Source: Pusillimonas sp044464525
GTDB taxonomy: Bacteria > Pseudomonadota > Gammaproteobacteria > Burkholderiales > Burkholderiaceae_B
Length of the DNA stretch: 64,000 nucleotides
Assembly (NCBI RefSeq): GCF_044464525.1
Contig: NZ_JBIQLE010000013.1
Span: forward strand, 33,695-97,694
Direction of reading: 5' to 3'
In this document: positions 8,084 to 16,535 of the stretch, in pieces
Position numbering within the stretch: position 1 is the stretch's first letter
How the letters are laid out: every line of letters starts with the position of its first letter
Made by a program: the position numbers and the translations under genes
The notes under the pieces: model-generated
What the model was told of the DNA's origin: nothing
Database searches by the model: none
The model's input: the letters and a program-made list of their open reading frames with translations, nothing else

Positions 8084-9247
8084 TTAGTCGGAAGGGGTGG
8101 GTTCACTATCGTAACCTGTCACTGTCAGGGCAAAGCCTGCCATGCTGGGCATTTTTCGGGGCCGCGCCAGCAGACGAGCCCGGCCGACGTTGAGATCGCG
8201 AAGTATCTGGGCGCCAATGCCATAAGTGCGGAGATCGAAGCGCTGCCCGTCTGCCGCGGCAGTAGGCTGAACAGGCTTGTTCCAGGCATCGAACTGATCG
8301 AAGAGCAAATCGGCCGAGGCATGGCAATTGAGCAGTACCATCACCCCGGCGGGCGCGGCGGCGATGGCTTTCATGGCGCTGGGCACTGTCCAGCTATGGG
8401 CGGTGGGATCGGCCGACAAAATGTCGAGCATGGTGGTGGGCTCATGCACACGGACCAGGGCCTCGGAATCGGGCGAAATATCGCCGTGCACCAGCGCCAG
8501 GTGCGGCGCGCCCGAAGCCAGGTCGCGATAAGCAATGGCCTGAAACTCGCCCCAAGGGGTGAGCAGGCTGCGCTGATTGACGCGCTCGACCATGGATTCG
8601 TGTTCGCTGCGGTATTGGATGAGGTCGGCGATGGTGCCTATTTTGAGGCCATGCTCGCGCGCAAAAACCATGAGGTCGGGAAGCCGCGCCATTGTGCCGT
8701 CGGGCTTGAGTATCTCGCAGATGACGGCTGCGGGGGTAAGCCCGGCCAGTGCGGTCAGGTCGCAACCCGCCTCGGTGTGGCCGGCGCGCACCAGCACGCC
8801 GCCCCGAACTGCCTGCACCGGAAAGATATGGCCGGGCTGGACAAGGTCGGATGGCTTGGCGTTACGCGCTACGGCCACTTGAATGGTGCGGGCGCGGTCG
8901 GCCGCCGATATGCCGGTTTCCACACCTTCTGCTGCTTCGATGGACTGCGTGAAATTAGTGCCGAAACGGGCCCCATTGCGGCTGGCCATAAGGGGCAGAT
9001 CAAGCTGCTGGCAGCGCTCTTCGGTAAGCGTAAGGCACACCAGCCCGCGAGCATGGGTGACCATGAAGTTGATGGCCTCGGGCGTGACGTACTCGGCGGC
9101 CAGGACCAGGTCGCCCTCATTCTCGCGATCTTCTTCGTCGACCAGTATGACCATGCGGCCGGCACGCAGTTCGGCGATAATTTCCGGAACGGGCGCGATA
9201 TCGTAGCTTTGCGCGCTATCGGGGTGCGCCTCGGATAAATTGCTCAT
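8084..9247 (-). CDS. ribB: 3,4-dihydroxy-2-butanone-4-phosphate synthase fused to a degenerate GTP cyclohydrolase II domain (RibBX type)
   Basis: Residues 1-205 are a full DHBP synthase that converts ribulose 5-phosphate to the four-carbon riboflavin precursor: VDEEDRENEGDLVLAAEYVTP (acidic catalytic loop), THARGLVC and HTEAGCDLTALAG are intact. Residues 206-387 follow the GTP cyclohydrolase II fold, but the zinc triad region (normally HSECLTGDxxxSxRCDC) is replaced by HEPTTMLDILSADPTAHSW, and the catalytic RQEGRGIGL segment is lost. The second domain is therefore almost certainly not a cyclohydrolase. It heads the run to ribH and nusB. The 5' leader is too short for an FMN riboswitch. Confidence 0.93.
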   Translation of the reverse strand: MSNLSEAHPDSAQSYDIAPVPEIIAELRAGRMVILVDEEDRENEGDLVLAAEYVTPEAINFMVTHARGLVCLTLTEERCQQLDLPLMASRNGARFGTNFTQSIEAAEGVETGISAADRARTIQVAVARNAKPSDLVQPGHIFPVQAVRGGVLVRAGHTEAGCDLTALAGLTPAAVICEILKPDGTMARLPDLMVFAREHGLKIGTIADLIQYRSEHESMVERVNQRSLLTPWGEFQAIAYRDLASGAPHLALVHGDISPDSEALVRVHEPTTMLDILSADPTAHSWTVPSAMKAIAAAPAGVMVLLNCHASADLLFDQFDAWNKPVQPTAAADGQRFDLRTYGIGAQILRDLNVGRARLLARPRKMPSMAGFALTVTGYDSEPTPSD

Positions 9248-9379
9248 GACAAAAGACTCAATGAAAGACCGTTCATTTTAACGCCAGGATGAGGCGGATT
9301 ATCCCGTATTGTCGCCTGAACCGGCTAAACGTGCAGCGTGCGGCCCCCGCATGGAAGCCGCCCCGCCCGCACCGGAAAA

Positions 9380-9422
9380 AAACCGCTCTTGCTGTAATGA
9401 AGAAACCGCTCTTGCTGTAATG
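9380..9422. repeat. Two direct copies of a 20-bp sequence with 23-bp period
   Basis: AAACCGCTCTTGCTGTAATG occurs at 9380-9399 and again, without change, at 9403-9422. It lies in the divergent spacer between ribBX and the CYTH-CHAD gene, immediately before the latter's likely start. It may be a duplicated regulator site or a replication-slippage product. Confidence 0.85.
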
Positions 9423-9443
9423 GTACGCGGGTATTATTGGCCA

Positions 9444-10451
9444 ATGGAAAGAGAACTCTGCCTGTACGTCCCAAGCGCCGCCAAGGCTGGAATTGCAGCG
9501 GCCATGCACGGCAAAAAGGCGCATGGCATTGCCCTGCGCGCCCTCTATTTTGATACCGCTTCGCGAGCCCTGGCCCGGGCCGGCATCGCACTTCGTGTAC
9601 GCCGCGAAGGCGGCCAATGGGTGCAAACCTTGAAGGCGGCTGGTCACGACCCGCTTTCCCGCATCGAAATCAACCACCCGCGCCCACACGCCCAGATCGA
9701 TCTCACTCTTTACAAAGAGGGCCCGCTGGCGAATTTCTTCGCCAAGCTCAATGAGCCGCTCAAGGTCCGCTACGAGACCGACGTCCAAAGACTGGTCGCA
9801 CAGGCTGGGCGGGACGGCACCTTGATCGAGATCGCCTATGACGAGGGCGCCATCCTTGCCCAGGGCTGGACGCTTCCTGTTTGCGAGGTGGAGTTTGAAC
9901 TGGTGTCGGGCGACATGAGCGCGCTGTTCGACCTGGCACAAGAGTGGCTATCCAGGCACGGCCTCATCCTCGAAATACGCAGCAAGGCCCAGCGCGGCGA
10001 CCGGCTGGCCGATCTGGAGCCCGCCCCCGCAACGGCGGCGGCCATGCCGCCGGCCCTGTTCGAGGCTCGCCGCGCAAAGCGGCCTAACGTGGCCGCTAAT
10101 GCAACGGTGTCCGAACGGTACATCGCCCATGTGGGCGAAAGCCTGGTGCAGATCATGGCCAACGCCTCTTTGCTTGCCGGCGTCGATGCGCGAAACGTCA
10201 GCGACGAAGACCGCGCCGCACAGCTTCATCAATTGAAACTGGGTATCCGGCGCTTGCGCGCTTGCTGGAAGCGGTATCCGGCCCTGGCCCCCGACATCGA
10301 GCCGCCCATTGCACAAGCGCTCGCCCGCAAGCGTCCCGACCAATTACAAGCCATTGCCGCAGGGCCTGAATTCCAACTGATACTGCTTGGCTTATTGAAA
10401 CAGCTCGTTCACCTGGGCGACTCTGAAAGGCTGGAAACCAGCGGCGCCTGA
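9444..10451 (+). CDS. CYTH-CHAD domain protein, degenerate
   Basis: The N-terminal 195 or so residues form a CYTH (triphosphate tunnel) domain: REGGQWVQTLKAAG, LSRIEINHP, IEIAYDEGAI and VCEVEFELVSG are recognisable. CYTH members hydrolyse inorganic triphosphate or related substrates, but the ExExK signature at the N-terminus reads ERELC, with the lysine replaced by cysteine. The CHAD part begins around HQLKLGIRRLRACW but is only about 110 residues instead of 200 or more; it jumps from the first helices to a final QLILLGLLKQLVHLGD helix. ATG 9444 is chosen because it places the CYTH motif at the N-terminus; the open frame extends up to 9309. The call is certain; activity is doubtful. Confidence 0.8.
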   Translation: MERELCLYVPSAAKAGIAAAMHGKKAHGIALRALYFDTASRALARAGIALRVRREGGQWVQTLKAAGHDPLSRIEINHPRPHAQIDLTLYKEGPLANFFAKLNEPLKVRYETDVQRLVAQAGRDGTLIEIAYDEGAILAQGWTLPVCEVEFELVSGDMSALFDLAQEWLSRHGLILEIRSKAQRGDRLADLEPAPATAAAMPPALFEARRAKRPNVAANATVSERYIAHVGESLVQIMANASLLAGVDARNVSDEDRAAQLHQLKLGIRRLRACWKRYPALAPDIEPPIAQALARKRPDQLQAIAAGPEFQLILLGLLKQLVHLGDSERLETSGA

Positions 10452-10559
10452 GACGGGCACAAGCCTTGCCCGGCCCTTGGGTTTCATGGCGCCTTGGGGT
10501 TTCATAATGATTCGGGGTTGTTTCTGGGTCAGTCTGCGGGCAGTCCGACTCAGGCAATG

Positions 10560-11939
10560 TCAATCTCCAACAACGGCCATGGCAAACTCGCGCGCAACAA
10601 AAGGCTGGAGGTCTTCCAGGCCCTCGCCCACACCGATCCAATATACGGGCACGGGCCGGACGCCCTGACTGCCGGCCGCCACCGCAGCCAGCGCGCCTCC
10701 TTTGGCTGTGCCATCAAGCTTGGTCACAACCAAACCGGTCAATTCGATGGCCGCATCAAACGCGCGAATCTGCGAGATGGCGTTCTGTCCGGTATTGCCG
10801 TCCACCACCAACAACACCTCATGAGGAGCTTGGCCATCGGCCTTGCCAATGACTCGCTTGATCTTCTTGAGTTCTTCCATCAAGTGAAGCTGGGTGGGCA
10901 GACGGCCGGCCGTATCCACCATCACTACGTTGGCGGCGCGCGCACGCCCGGCATTTACCGCATCGAACGCCACCGCGGCGGGATCGCCGCCGTCCTGGGC
11001 GATGACGGTTACGTTGTTGCGATCACCCCAGGCGATTAGCTGTTCGCGCGCAGCCGCGCGGAACGTATCACCGGCGGCCAGCAAAACGCTCTTGCCCTGG
11101 CGCTGGAATGCATTGGCAAGCTTGCCGATGGATGTGGTCTTGCCGGCGCCGTTGACACCAGCGATCATGACAACCAGCGGCGACGCTTGGTCGATGGGGA
11201 AAGGCTTCTCGAGGGGGGCCAGATGCTCGGCCAATACTTCACGCAAAACAGCCTTTACCTTGGCGGCGTCGGTGATTTTTTCCTTGCGCACCCTGGCGCG
11301 CAAAGCCGTCAGCAATTGATTAGTGGCTTCCACCCCGGCATCGGCCATGATCAGGGCAGTTTCAAGCTCTTCGAAAAGCGCCTCATCGACTTTCACGCCT
11401 ACGAAAAGCGTGCTAATGCTTTGCCCCGTGCGAGACAACCCGCTCGACAGGCGGGACAGCCACGATGTCTTGGCCGACGCCGGAGCCGACTCGGCCGCCT
11501 GGCGGGCGGCTTCCGCTTGCTCTAGCTCGATTCGTTCAGCTTCAACGCGCTCGGCCTCGGCGCGTTGCGCCTCGATACGCTGCGCCCCGGCCCGCTCCGC
11601 TGCAAGCTGCTCCGCCCGGATGCGCTCTGTCTCCGCAGCCTTTGCCGCGACGCGCTCGGCCTCGACCCGTTCGGCTTCGACGCGTTGTGCTTCGATGCGT
11701 GCCTCTTCTGCCCGGGCGGCACTCAAGCGCGCCGCATCTTCCGCCGCCTGCTGGTCCACGCTCGCCTCAACGGCGCCTGAGACCTGAGCTTGCTCGATAC
11801 CGGGGGAAGCAGCGCGCTCATGCTCCCCAGCCTCATTCTCGGCAGGCGGCGCAGCATGCTCCGATCCTTTGTCGAGCAACGCCTCTTCAGCAGTTGGCTT
11901 GGCTTCAGGCGCCTTCTTTCTTTTAAAAAAACTGAACAT
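10560..11939 (-). CDS. ftsY: Signal recognition particle receptor FtsY
   Basis: SRP receptor GTPase that docks ribosome-SRP complexes at the inner membrane. The NG domain occupies about residues 160-459: P-loop GVNGAGKTTSIGKLA, DTFRAAAREQL, DTAGRLPTQ, and TKLDGTAKGGALA. The N-terminal 155 residues are a long acidic and Ala/Glu/Arg-rich A domain with repeating AERVEAERV/AQRIEAQRAE units, likely helical, starting with the lipid-binding motif MFSFFKRKK. The ATG at 11939 is preferred over one at 11981 because the MFSFFKRKK start is conserved in the family. It is divergent from rsmD, with 53 bases between start codons. Confidence 0.95.
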   Translation of the reverse strand: MFSFFKRKKAPEAKPTAEEALLDKGSEHAAPPAENEAGEHERAASPGIEQAQVSGAVEASVDQQAAEDAARLSAARAEEARIEAQRVEAERVEAERVAAKAAETERIRAEQLAAERAGAQRIEAQRAEAERVEAERIELEQAEAARQAAESAPASAKTSWLSRLSSGLSRTGQSISTLFVGVKVDEALFEELETALIMADAGVEATNQLLTALRARVRKEKITDAAKVKAVLREVLAEHLAPLEKPFPIDQASPLVVMIAGVNGAGKTTSIGKLANAFQRQGKSVLLAAGDTFRAAAREQLIAWGDRNNVTVIAQDGGDPAAVAFDAVNAGRARAANVVMVDTAGRLPTQLHLMEELKKIKRVIGKADGQAPHEVLLVVDGNTGQNAISQIRAFDAAIELTGLVVTKLDGTAKGGALAAVAAGSQGVRPVPVYWIGVGEGLEDLQPFVAREFAMAVVGD

Positions 11940-11992
11940 AGGCTTTACACTAGTAAAAAATGGCTTTGAGCGGTACGGCAACCCACATCAAC

Positions 11993-12616
11993 ATGAAAAA
12001 ACATATCGTCCGTATTGTAGGCGGTGATTACCGGCGCACCCCAATTCCAGTGATCGAGGCGGCAGGCTTGCGTCCAACGCCCGACCGGGTGCGCGAAACG
12101 CTGTTCAATTGGCTGCACCATCTGTGGGGCGGGCAGTTTTCCGATAAGCAGGTATTGGACCTTTTCGCAGGCAGCGGCGCCTTGGGTTTCGAAGCGGCAT
12201 CACGCGGTGTCGCTCACGTTCAAATGGTCGAGAACAACCCTGCGGCCACAGCAGCCTTGCGAGCGTTGCGCACCAAGCTCGGCGCCAAGAACGTGCGTAT
12301 ACACGCCGGGGATGCATCCATAGTCGCCCGTCGCCTGGACGCCACGCGTTATGATCTGGTGTTGCTTGACCCGCCCTTTGGACAAAGTTGGCTCGAGCGG
12401 TTATGGGGGCAAATACCCGAATTTCTAACGCCGGGCGGGCTGATATACATTGAGTCCGAAGCGCCCCCCGACATACCGCCGCAATACACGGTTGTTCGCC
12501 AAAGCAAGGCCGGGCATGTGCATTTCGGCCTGCTCCAGTTTGCTGCACCGCAAGAAAAAGACAATAATCCCTCTTTTTCGTCCTCTGCAACCTCTTTCCC
12601 AACGGAAGCCTCATGA
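11993..12616 (+). CDS. rsmD: 16S rRNA (guanine(966)-N(2))-methyltransferase RsmD
   Basis: SAM-dependent methyltransferase that modifies G966 of 16S rRNA in the assembled 30S subunit. It starts with the RNA-binding segment IVRIVGGDYRRTPIPV and RPTPDRVRETLFNWL, followed by the SAM motif LDLFAGSGALGFEAASRG and the catalytic DPPF. The ATG at 11993 gives the conserved MKKHIVRIVGG start; the frame is open 33 bases further up. The C-terminal 15 residues (NNPSFSSSATSFPTEAS) are low complexity and atypical. The stop overlaps the coaD start by four bases. Confidence 0.95.
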   Translation: MKKHIVRIVGGDYRRTPIPVIEAAGLRPTPDRVRETLFNWLHHLWGGQFSDKQVLDLFAGSGALGFEAASRGVAHVQMVENNPAATAALRALRTKLGAKNVRIHAGDASIVARRLDATRYDLVLLDPPFGQSWLERLWGQIPEFLTPGGLIYIESEAPPDIPPQYTVVRQSKAGHVHFGLLQFAAPQEKDNNPSFSSSATSFPTEAS

Positions 12617-13116
12617 TAACCGTCGTCTACCCAGGAACATTCGATCCCCTCACCCGTGGTCACGAAGATCTGGTCCGTCGCGCCGCCAGCCTGTTCGATC
12701 ATGTCGTTGTTGGGGTAGCCCACAGTCAGGCCAAGAGGCCGTTCTTCACAGTCGACGAACGGGTTGAGATCGCCCAAGAGGTGCTGGGCCACTACCCCAA
12801 CGTCGAGGTCAAGAGCTTTGCCGGGCTGCTGAAGGATTTCGTTCGCGAGCAGGATGCGCGCGTGATCGTGCGTGGCCTGCGTGCGGTTTCCGACTTCGAA
12901 TACGAATTCCAGATGGCCGGCATGAACAGGCACTTGCTGCCCGAGGTGGAAACCCTGTTCATGACGCCTTCCGACCAGTATCAGTTTATCTCCGGCACGA
13001 TAGTTCGCGAAATAGCCATATTGGGCGGCGATGTCAGCAAGTTCGTGTTTCCGTCGGTCGAGCGCTGGCTGCACGAAAAAGCCAAAGCGATACGCGAGTC
13101 TCAGCCCAACGCCTAA
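12613..13116 (+). CDS. coaD: Pantetheine-phosphate adenylyltransferase
   Basis: Transfers AMP from ATP to 4'-phosphopantetheine in coenzyme A synthesis. At 167 residues it is standard length, with the nucleotidyltransferase motif VVYPGTFDPLTRGHEDL at the N-terminus (TxGH-like, catalytic His18), the substrate segment VKSFAGLLKDF, RGLRAVSDFEYEFQMA, and the C-terminal YQFISGTIVREIA. It overlaps rsmD by the ATGA tetranucleotide and is followed after about 210 bases by the ferredoxin gene, a conserved betaproteobacterial order. Confidence 0.96.
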   Translation: MITVVYPGTFDPLTRGHEDLVRRAASLFDHVVVGVAHSQAKRPFFTVDERVEIAQEVLGHYPNVEVKSFAGLLKDFVREQDARVIVRGLRAVSDFEYEFQMAGMNRHLLPEVETLFMTPSDQYQFISGTIVREIAILGGDVSKFVFPSVERWLHEKAKAIRESQPNA

Positions 13117-13123
13117 GCAGCGA

Positions 13124-13185
13124 AAGCCAAGCCGAACGCCGGGCAGTCACCGTGGTTAGCCACGGAAACCGACGCGCGTTGGCTT
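13124..13185 (+). other. Nested inverted repeats between coaD and the ferredoxin gene
   Basis: An outer pair AAGCCAA (13124-13130) / TTGGCTT (13179-13185) encloses a perfect 6-bp hairpin CCGTGG-TTAG-CCACGG at 13150-13165. There is no U-run, so it is not a standard terminator. It could be a leader structure, an attenuated terminator, or chance. Confidence 0.3.
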
Positions 13186-13329
13186 AGATCGCCCAACAAG
13201 ACTAAAATGGAACTTCCTTCATCCCGGGCCCTACCCAGCGGCCCGGCATTATGGCGCCCATAAGGCGCGGCTATTCAAACACGCCGACGGGCGGCATGCC
13301 CGACCTTACTTTTGACAGCAGGAACGACC

Positions 13330-13584
13330 ATGGCGTTGCGTATCACCGACGAATGCATCAATTGCGATGTCTGCGAGCCCCAATGCCCGAACACCGCCAT
13401 CTACATGGGCGCTGAAATTTACGAGATCAACCCCGATCTCTGTACCGAGTGTGTCGGGCACCACGAAGAACCCCAATGCATGGTGGTGTGCCCGGTAGAG
13501 TGCATCGAGATAGACCCGGCACATAAAGAAGACGCCGACACGCTAATGAGCAAATTCCAGCGCCTGGCCGGGCTTCCGGCCTAA
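13330..13584 (+). CDS. YfhL-family 2[4Fe-4S] ferredoxin
   Basis: An 84-residue electron carrier with two cluster-binding motifs: CINCDVCEPQCPN (CX2CX2CX3CP) at residues 9-21 and a second with the long insertion CTECVGHHEEPQCMVVCP (CX2CX8CX3CP) that defines the YfhL/Alvin type. The ATG at 13330 is preceded by AGGAACGACC, a good ribosome site; an upstream in-frame start at 13312 is less likely. The redox partner cannot be deduced. It converges on the AsmA gene. Confidence 0.95.
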   Translation: MALRITDECINCDVCEPQCPNTAIYMGAEIYEINPDLCTECVGHHEEPQCMVVCPVECIEIDPAHKEDADTLMSKFQRLAGLPA

Positions 13585-13628
13585 CCCCGCGTCAACGACG
13601 CCTGCATATTCAACCTTTGGGCGAATTT

Positions 13629-16244
13629 CTAACCCCCGAGCAAGCCCTTCAGGGTCTTGCCCAGGCTTTTTACCGGGTCTTCGACCAGCGGCGCGGCCGG
13701 GTTCGGTTCAGCTGCCGAAGCAGGATCGGCGTTGCCTTGCCCGCCAACCAAATCCGTCAGCCCCCTTTGGATGGCGTCTTTGACCAGGCTGCCGCCCATG
13801 TCTTGCCACTGAACGTCGATGCGAGGGCCATTGAGCGGCCCTGCGAATCGCACTGGCACGGTCATGCCCCGAAGAGCGGACAAATTGACACTATCGTCTC
13901 CGGCTCGGACCACCCGAACATTGGCCAACAGATCAAGACTGTTATGAACCAGGTTGATGCTGGCCGGTTTGCCTTGCGTGATGCGCAGCAAGGGAGACCG
14001 CAAATCAAGCTTTCGAACGTCTGCCACGCCGTTCTTGATAGCCAACGAAACATCCAGCGAATCAAAACTGGTGCGGCTTCCCAAGTTGAATGCGGTGGGA
14101 AGGCTGGGGCCTTCGCCGCCAAGCACAGTGGTGAGGATGCCTCCTACCTGAGCCAAGGTTTGATTGAGATCAATACCCCGGATGGCGCCCTCGCGCAGCT
14201 GCAAACTCGCGCTGCCGTTTAGGCCCCCTTTCAAGGCGGCAGGGGTTGAGCCCTCGCTTTTCAGGTCAATGGCCACATTGCCTTTGCCGCTAAGGCGGTC
14301 GCTGCCGCTGAGCGCACGCACCAAAGGCCCCATGGACGCCTGTGTCAGATCGAACTTGCCGGCGAACTGGTTCCGGGAAGTGGCGCTGAACGTGCCGACA
14401 AGCGACCCATCGTAAAGCTTGGCGGATATCCCGCTGAGGTTTAGCTTGCCGTCGCGCGCCGCCACCGACATGTTGAAATCGGTGGCCTCGACGCCGCTTA
14501 TGTTCAACCCGCCCAGTTTGATCGTGCCTTCGACATCGATATTGTTGAGCAGAGTCAGATCGATGGGCGAAGGCTGGGCTTCGGCCTTGTCGGGGGTTTC
14601 GTTCTGTGCCTCGGCGGCTTGCTCGGTCTTGTCGGCTTCTTCGGCGTCGGGCTGCTCGGCGGCGGGCGCTGGTTTAGGCGCCGGAAGAAGTTTGTCGAAA
14701 TCCAGCATCTCAGCCTGCAAGGCGAACTGCAGCTTGGGGTCGGACAGATTGGTTGCCTTCAAATTGAAATTCAACGGAGCACCGTTTAGCACCGCGTTGA
14801 TTTCACTGCTTATTTCGTCCTTCATCAGATCGGCATGCAAGCTGCCGATAAGGGGGAATTCAAAGGTATTGGCGGGTTCTTCGGTATTCTGGATGGCGAC
14901 ATCGCCCCTGATGGCCGAGAACGTGCCTTTCTCGTTGATGACGTCCCATTGCACGGGGGTGGACATATTGACAAGCATCACGTGCTCGCCGTCTTTGAGG
15001 TTGCCGTCGACCTTCAGTTCTTTCAGGGAAAGATTCCAGGCATTGCCGCCAAGCCCGTTCATGCTTAGCGCCAGCCCCACCGTTTGCCTGCCCTCTAGCT
15101 TTACAGTGCCCGCCACTGGCTCGCCATCCGCCGTTTCGGGCGAGATCGACAGACGCGGAGCATCAAACGCCACGTCGAATGTTTTGTCCGGCATCGTGCC
15201 CGTCGCGCGCAACGACATTCTCTGGATATTGAACTCGGAATGAGTCTGGTCGACCTTTAGGCGTGGCATGGTCAATGTGGCGTTCAGATCTTGGATGCTG
15301 CGGTTTCCCTGAACGGCTCCCTGCACCAGCATTTCGACCCCGCTGGCGTCAAGCATGCGCGAATAGCCGTTGTAGGCGAAATTACCGCGCAGGGTGACCG
15401 TCTTGGCATCCAGCGGGCCCACTGCGCCGCTAAGCTGTACATTCAGCTTCTGGGCAGAATAGGTTTCAAGCAATGGGTCGATCTTGACGAGCGCCTGGCC
15501 CTCAATGGTTGCATCGGCGCGCGGGTCTTCGCCCTGCAGCGCACCCCGCATGGAAACATCGAAAGGCTGGTCGAAGGTCATGCGGCCCGTATTGAGCTGC
15601 AAATTGACCAGCCTTGCCGCCTTGGCCCGCTTGACATCCAGGTAATGAATTTCTCCGCCTTTTAGCTCGAGGCCCGCAATATCGACATGTAGTGCTGCTT
15701 CTTTGCGGGGCCGCGCAGGCAGTGTGCCGCCTTCGGTCAAGGGCTGGGCGAAAGCTTCTTTAACGACCACCACCGAAGGCTCCGGCTCGGCAGCGGGGCC
15801 CGGGTCTGGAGCTAAGGCAATTGGCTCGGATGGACCTGCCACACCTTCGAACAGGTCGTGGAAATTGTATTCACCCTGTTCGTCGCGACGAATCCACGCC
15901 TTGAAGCCGCTGATTGCCACGTGATCCACGACAAAGCGATTGGACAGCAAGGGCCAGATGGCGACCGCAAGCCGCGCACTGTCCATGGATGCGAACAAAT
16001 CGTCAGGTGCATCCGGATTGGACAGCGAGACGTTTTGCACCGACAGGCCGATACGGGGAAATAGCGACAGTTCGATGTCACCTTCTATAGAGAGGGTGCG
16101 GCCATAGCGGTCGTGGACGAACTCTTCGAACTTGCCCTTGTAGGCATTGGGGTCGAAGGTCCATAGGAAAATTGCCAAGGCTCCCAGTGCCAGGACCACT
16201 AGTGCGGCTATGCCCGTTAGCACACGTCTGAGCCCAACTTTCAT
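13629..16244 (-). CDS. AsmA-family inner-membrane/periplasmic protein
   Basis: An 871-residue member of the AsmA group of the bridge-like lipid-transfer proteins, which are anchored in the inner membrane and span the periplasm. It starts with one transmembrane helix (VLTGIAALVVLALGALAIFLW) followed by the AsmA N-terminal signature (FDPNAYKGKFEEFV, RTLSIEGDIELSLFPRIGLSVQ). The C-terminal AsmA repeat (GNVAIDLKSEG, LRDLNL-like segments, LDVSLAIKNGVADVRKLDLRS) is present. Around residues 530-560 there is a Glu/Ala/Lys-rich disordered linker. Its substrate is unknown; relatives affect outer-membrane lipid homeostasis. A small hairpin lies in its leader. Confidence 0.9.
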   Translation of the reverse strand: MKVGLRRVLTGIAALVVLALGALAIFLWTFDPNAYKGKFEEFVHDRYGRTLSIEGDIELSLFPRIGLSVQNVSLSNPDAPDDLFASMDSARLAVAIWPLLSNRFVVDHVAISGFKAWIRRDEQGEYNFHDLFEGVAGPSEPIALAPDPGPAAEPEPSVVVVKEAFAQPLTEGGTLPARPRKEAALHVDIAGLELKGGEIHYLDVKRAKAARLVNLQLNTGRMTFDQPFDVSMRGALQGEDPRADATIEGQALVKIDPLLETYSAQKLNVQLSGAVGPLDAKTVTLRGNFAYNGYSRMLDASGVEMLVQGAVQGNRSIQDLNATLTMPRLKVDQTHSEFNIQRMSLRATGTMPDKTFDVAFDAPRLSISPETADGEPVAGTVKLEGRQTVGLALSMNGLGGNAWNLSLKELKVDGNLKDGEHVMLVNMSTPVQWDVINEKGTFSAIRGDVAIQNTEEPANTFEFPLIGSLHADLMKDEISSEINAVLNGAPLNFNLKATNLSDPKLQFALQAEMLDFDKLLPAPKPAPAAEQPDAEEADKTEQAAEAQNETPDKAEAQPSPIDLTLLNNIDVEGTIKLGGLNISGVEATDFNMSVAARDGKLNLSGISAKLYDGSLVGTFSATSRNQFAGKFDLTQASMGPLVRALSGSDRLSGKGNVAIDLKSEGSTPAALKGGLNGSASLQLREGAIRGIDLNQTLAQVGGILTTVLGGEGPSLPTAFNLGSRTSFDSLDVSLAIKNGVADVRKLDLRSPLLRITQGKPASINLVHNSLDLLANVRVVRAGDDSVNLSALRGMTVPVRFAGPLNGPRIDVQWQDMGGSLVKDAIQRGLTDLVGGQGNADPASAAEPNPAAPLVEDPVKSLGKTLKGLLGG

Positions 16245-16260
16245 TTGCTACCTCAAAGAA

Positions 16261-16278
16261 GCTGGGGTTTACCCCAGC
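16261..16278 (-). other. Perfect hairpin in the 5' leader of the AsmA gene
   Basis: GCTGGGG-TAAA-CCCCAGC (minus strand) is a 7-bp GC-rich stem with a tetraloop. It ends about 16 bases before the ATG, directly ahead of the GAGG ribosome site. It could stabilise the mRNA 5' end or modulate translation. No long U-run follows. Confidence 0.4.
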
Positions 16279-16367
16279 GTATGACACAATCGATATAGTG
16301 AATGCTAACCTACCCGATCAGCGCAAGGCTGCGGGCGCGTTCAACGAAATTTTCAACATGAGTTTTA

Positions 16368-16419
16368 GCAGCTGTAATTTAACAGTTGCAAATACGCTAT
16401 CTTATAGTTTTCGTATAAG
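16368..16419 (+). promoter_or_regulatory. Leader region of metY with two inverted repeats
   Basis: In the 290-base spacer before metY, GCAGCTGT (16368-16375) pairs with ACAGTTGC (16382-16389), and CTTATA (16401-16406) pairs with TATAAG (16414-16419). TATAAG resembles a -10 element but lacks a good -35. No SAM riboswitch core was recognised. The assignment as regulatory is tentative. Confidence 0.25.
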
Positions 16420-16535
16420 ACCCACAAAGCCCGATTCGGTTCATCTTCCATAGCGAGGTTTCCAATCGGTATGGTAAACCGTGCGCTTCCGCCGCCATGC
16501 AGCACCGATTCCATTTCCGTCCATAAAGAACACGC

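Noticed and set aside
9248..9379. FMN riboswitch before the riboflavin operon
   Set aside because: The leader is short, and none of the conserved RFN helices or junction sequences could be recognised.
16245..16535. SAM riboswitch in the metY leader
   Set aside because: Inverted repeats exist but do not match the known SAM aptamer arrangements I could check by eye.
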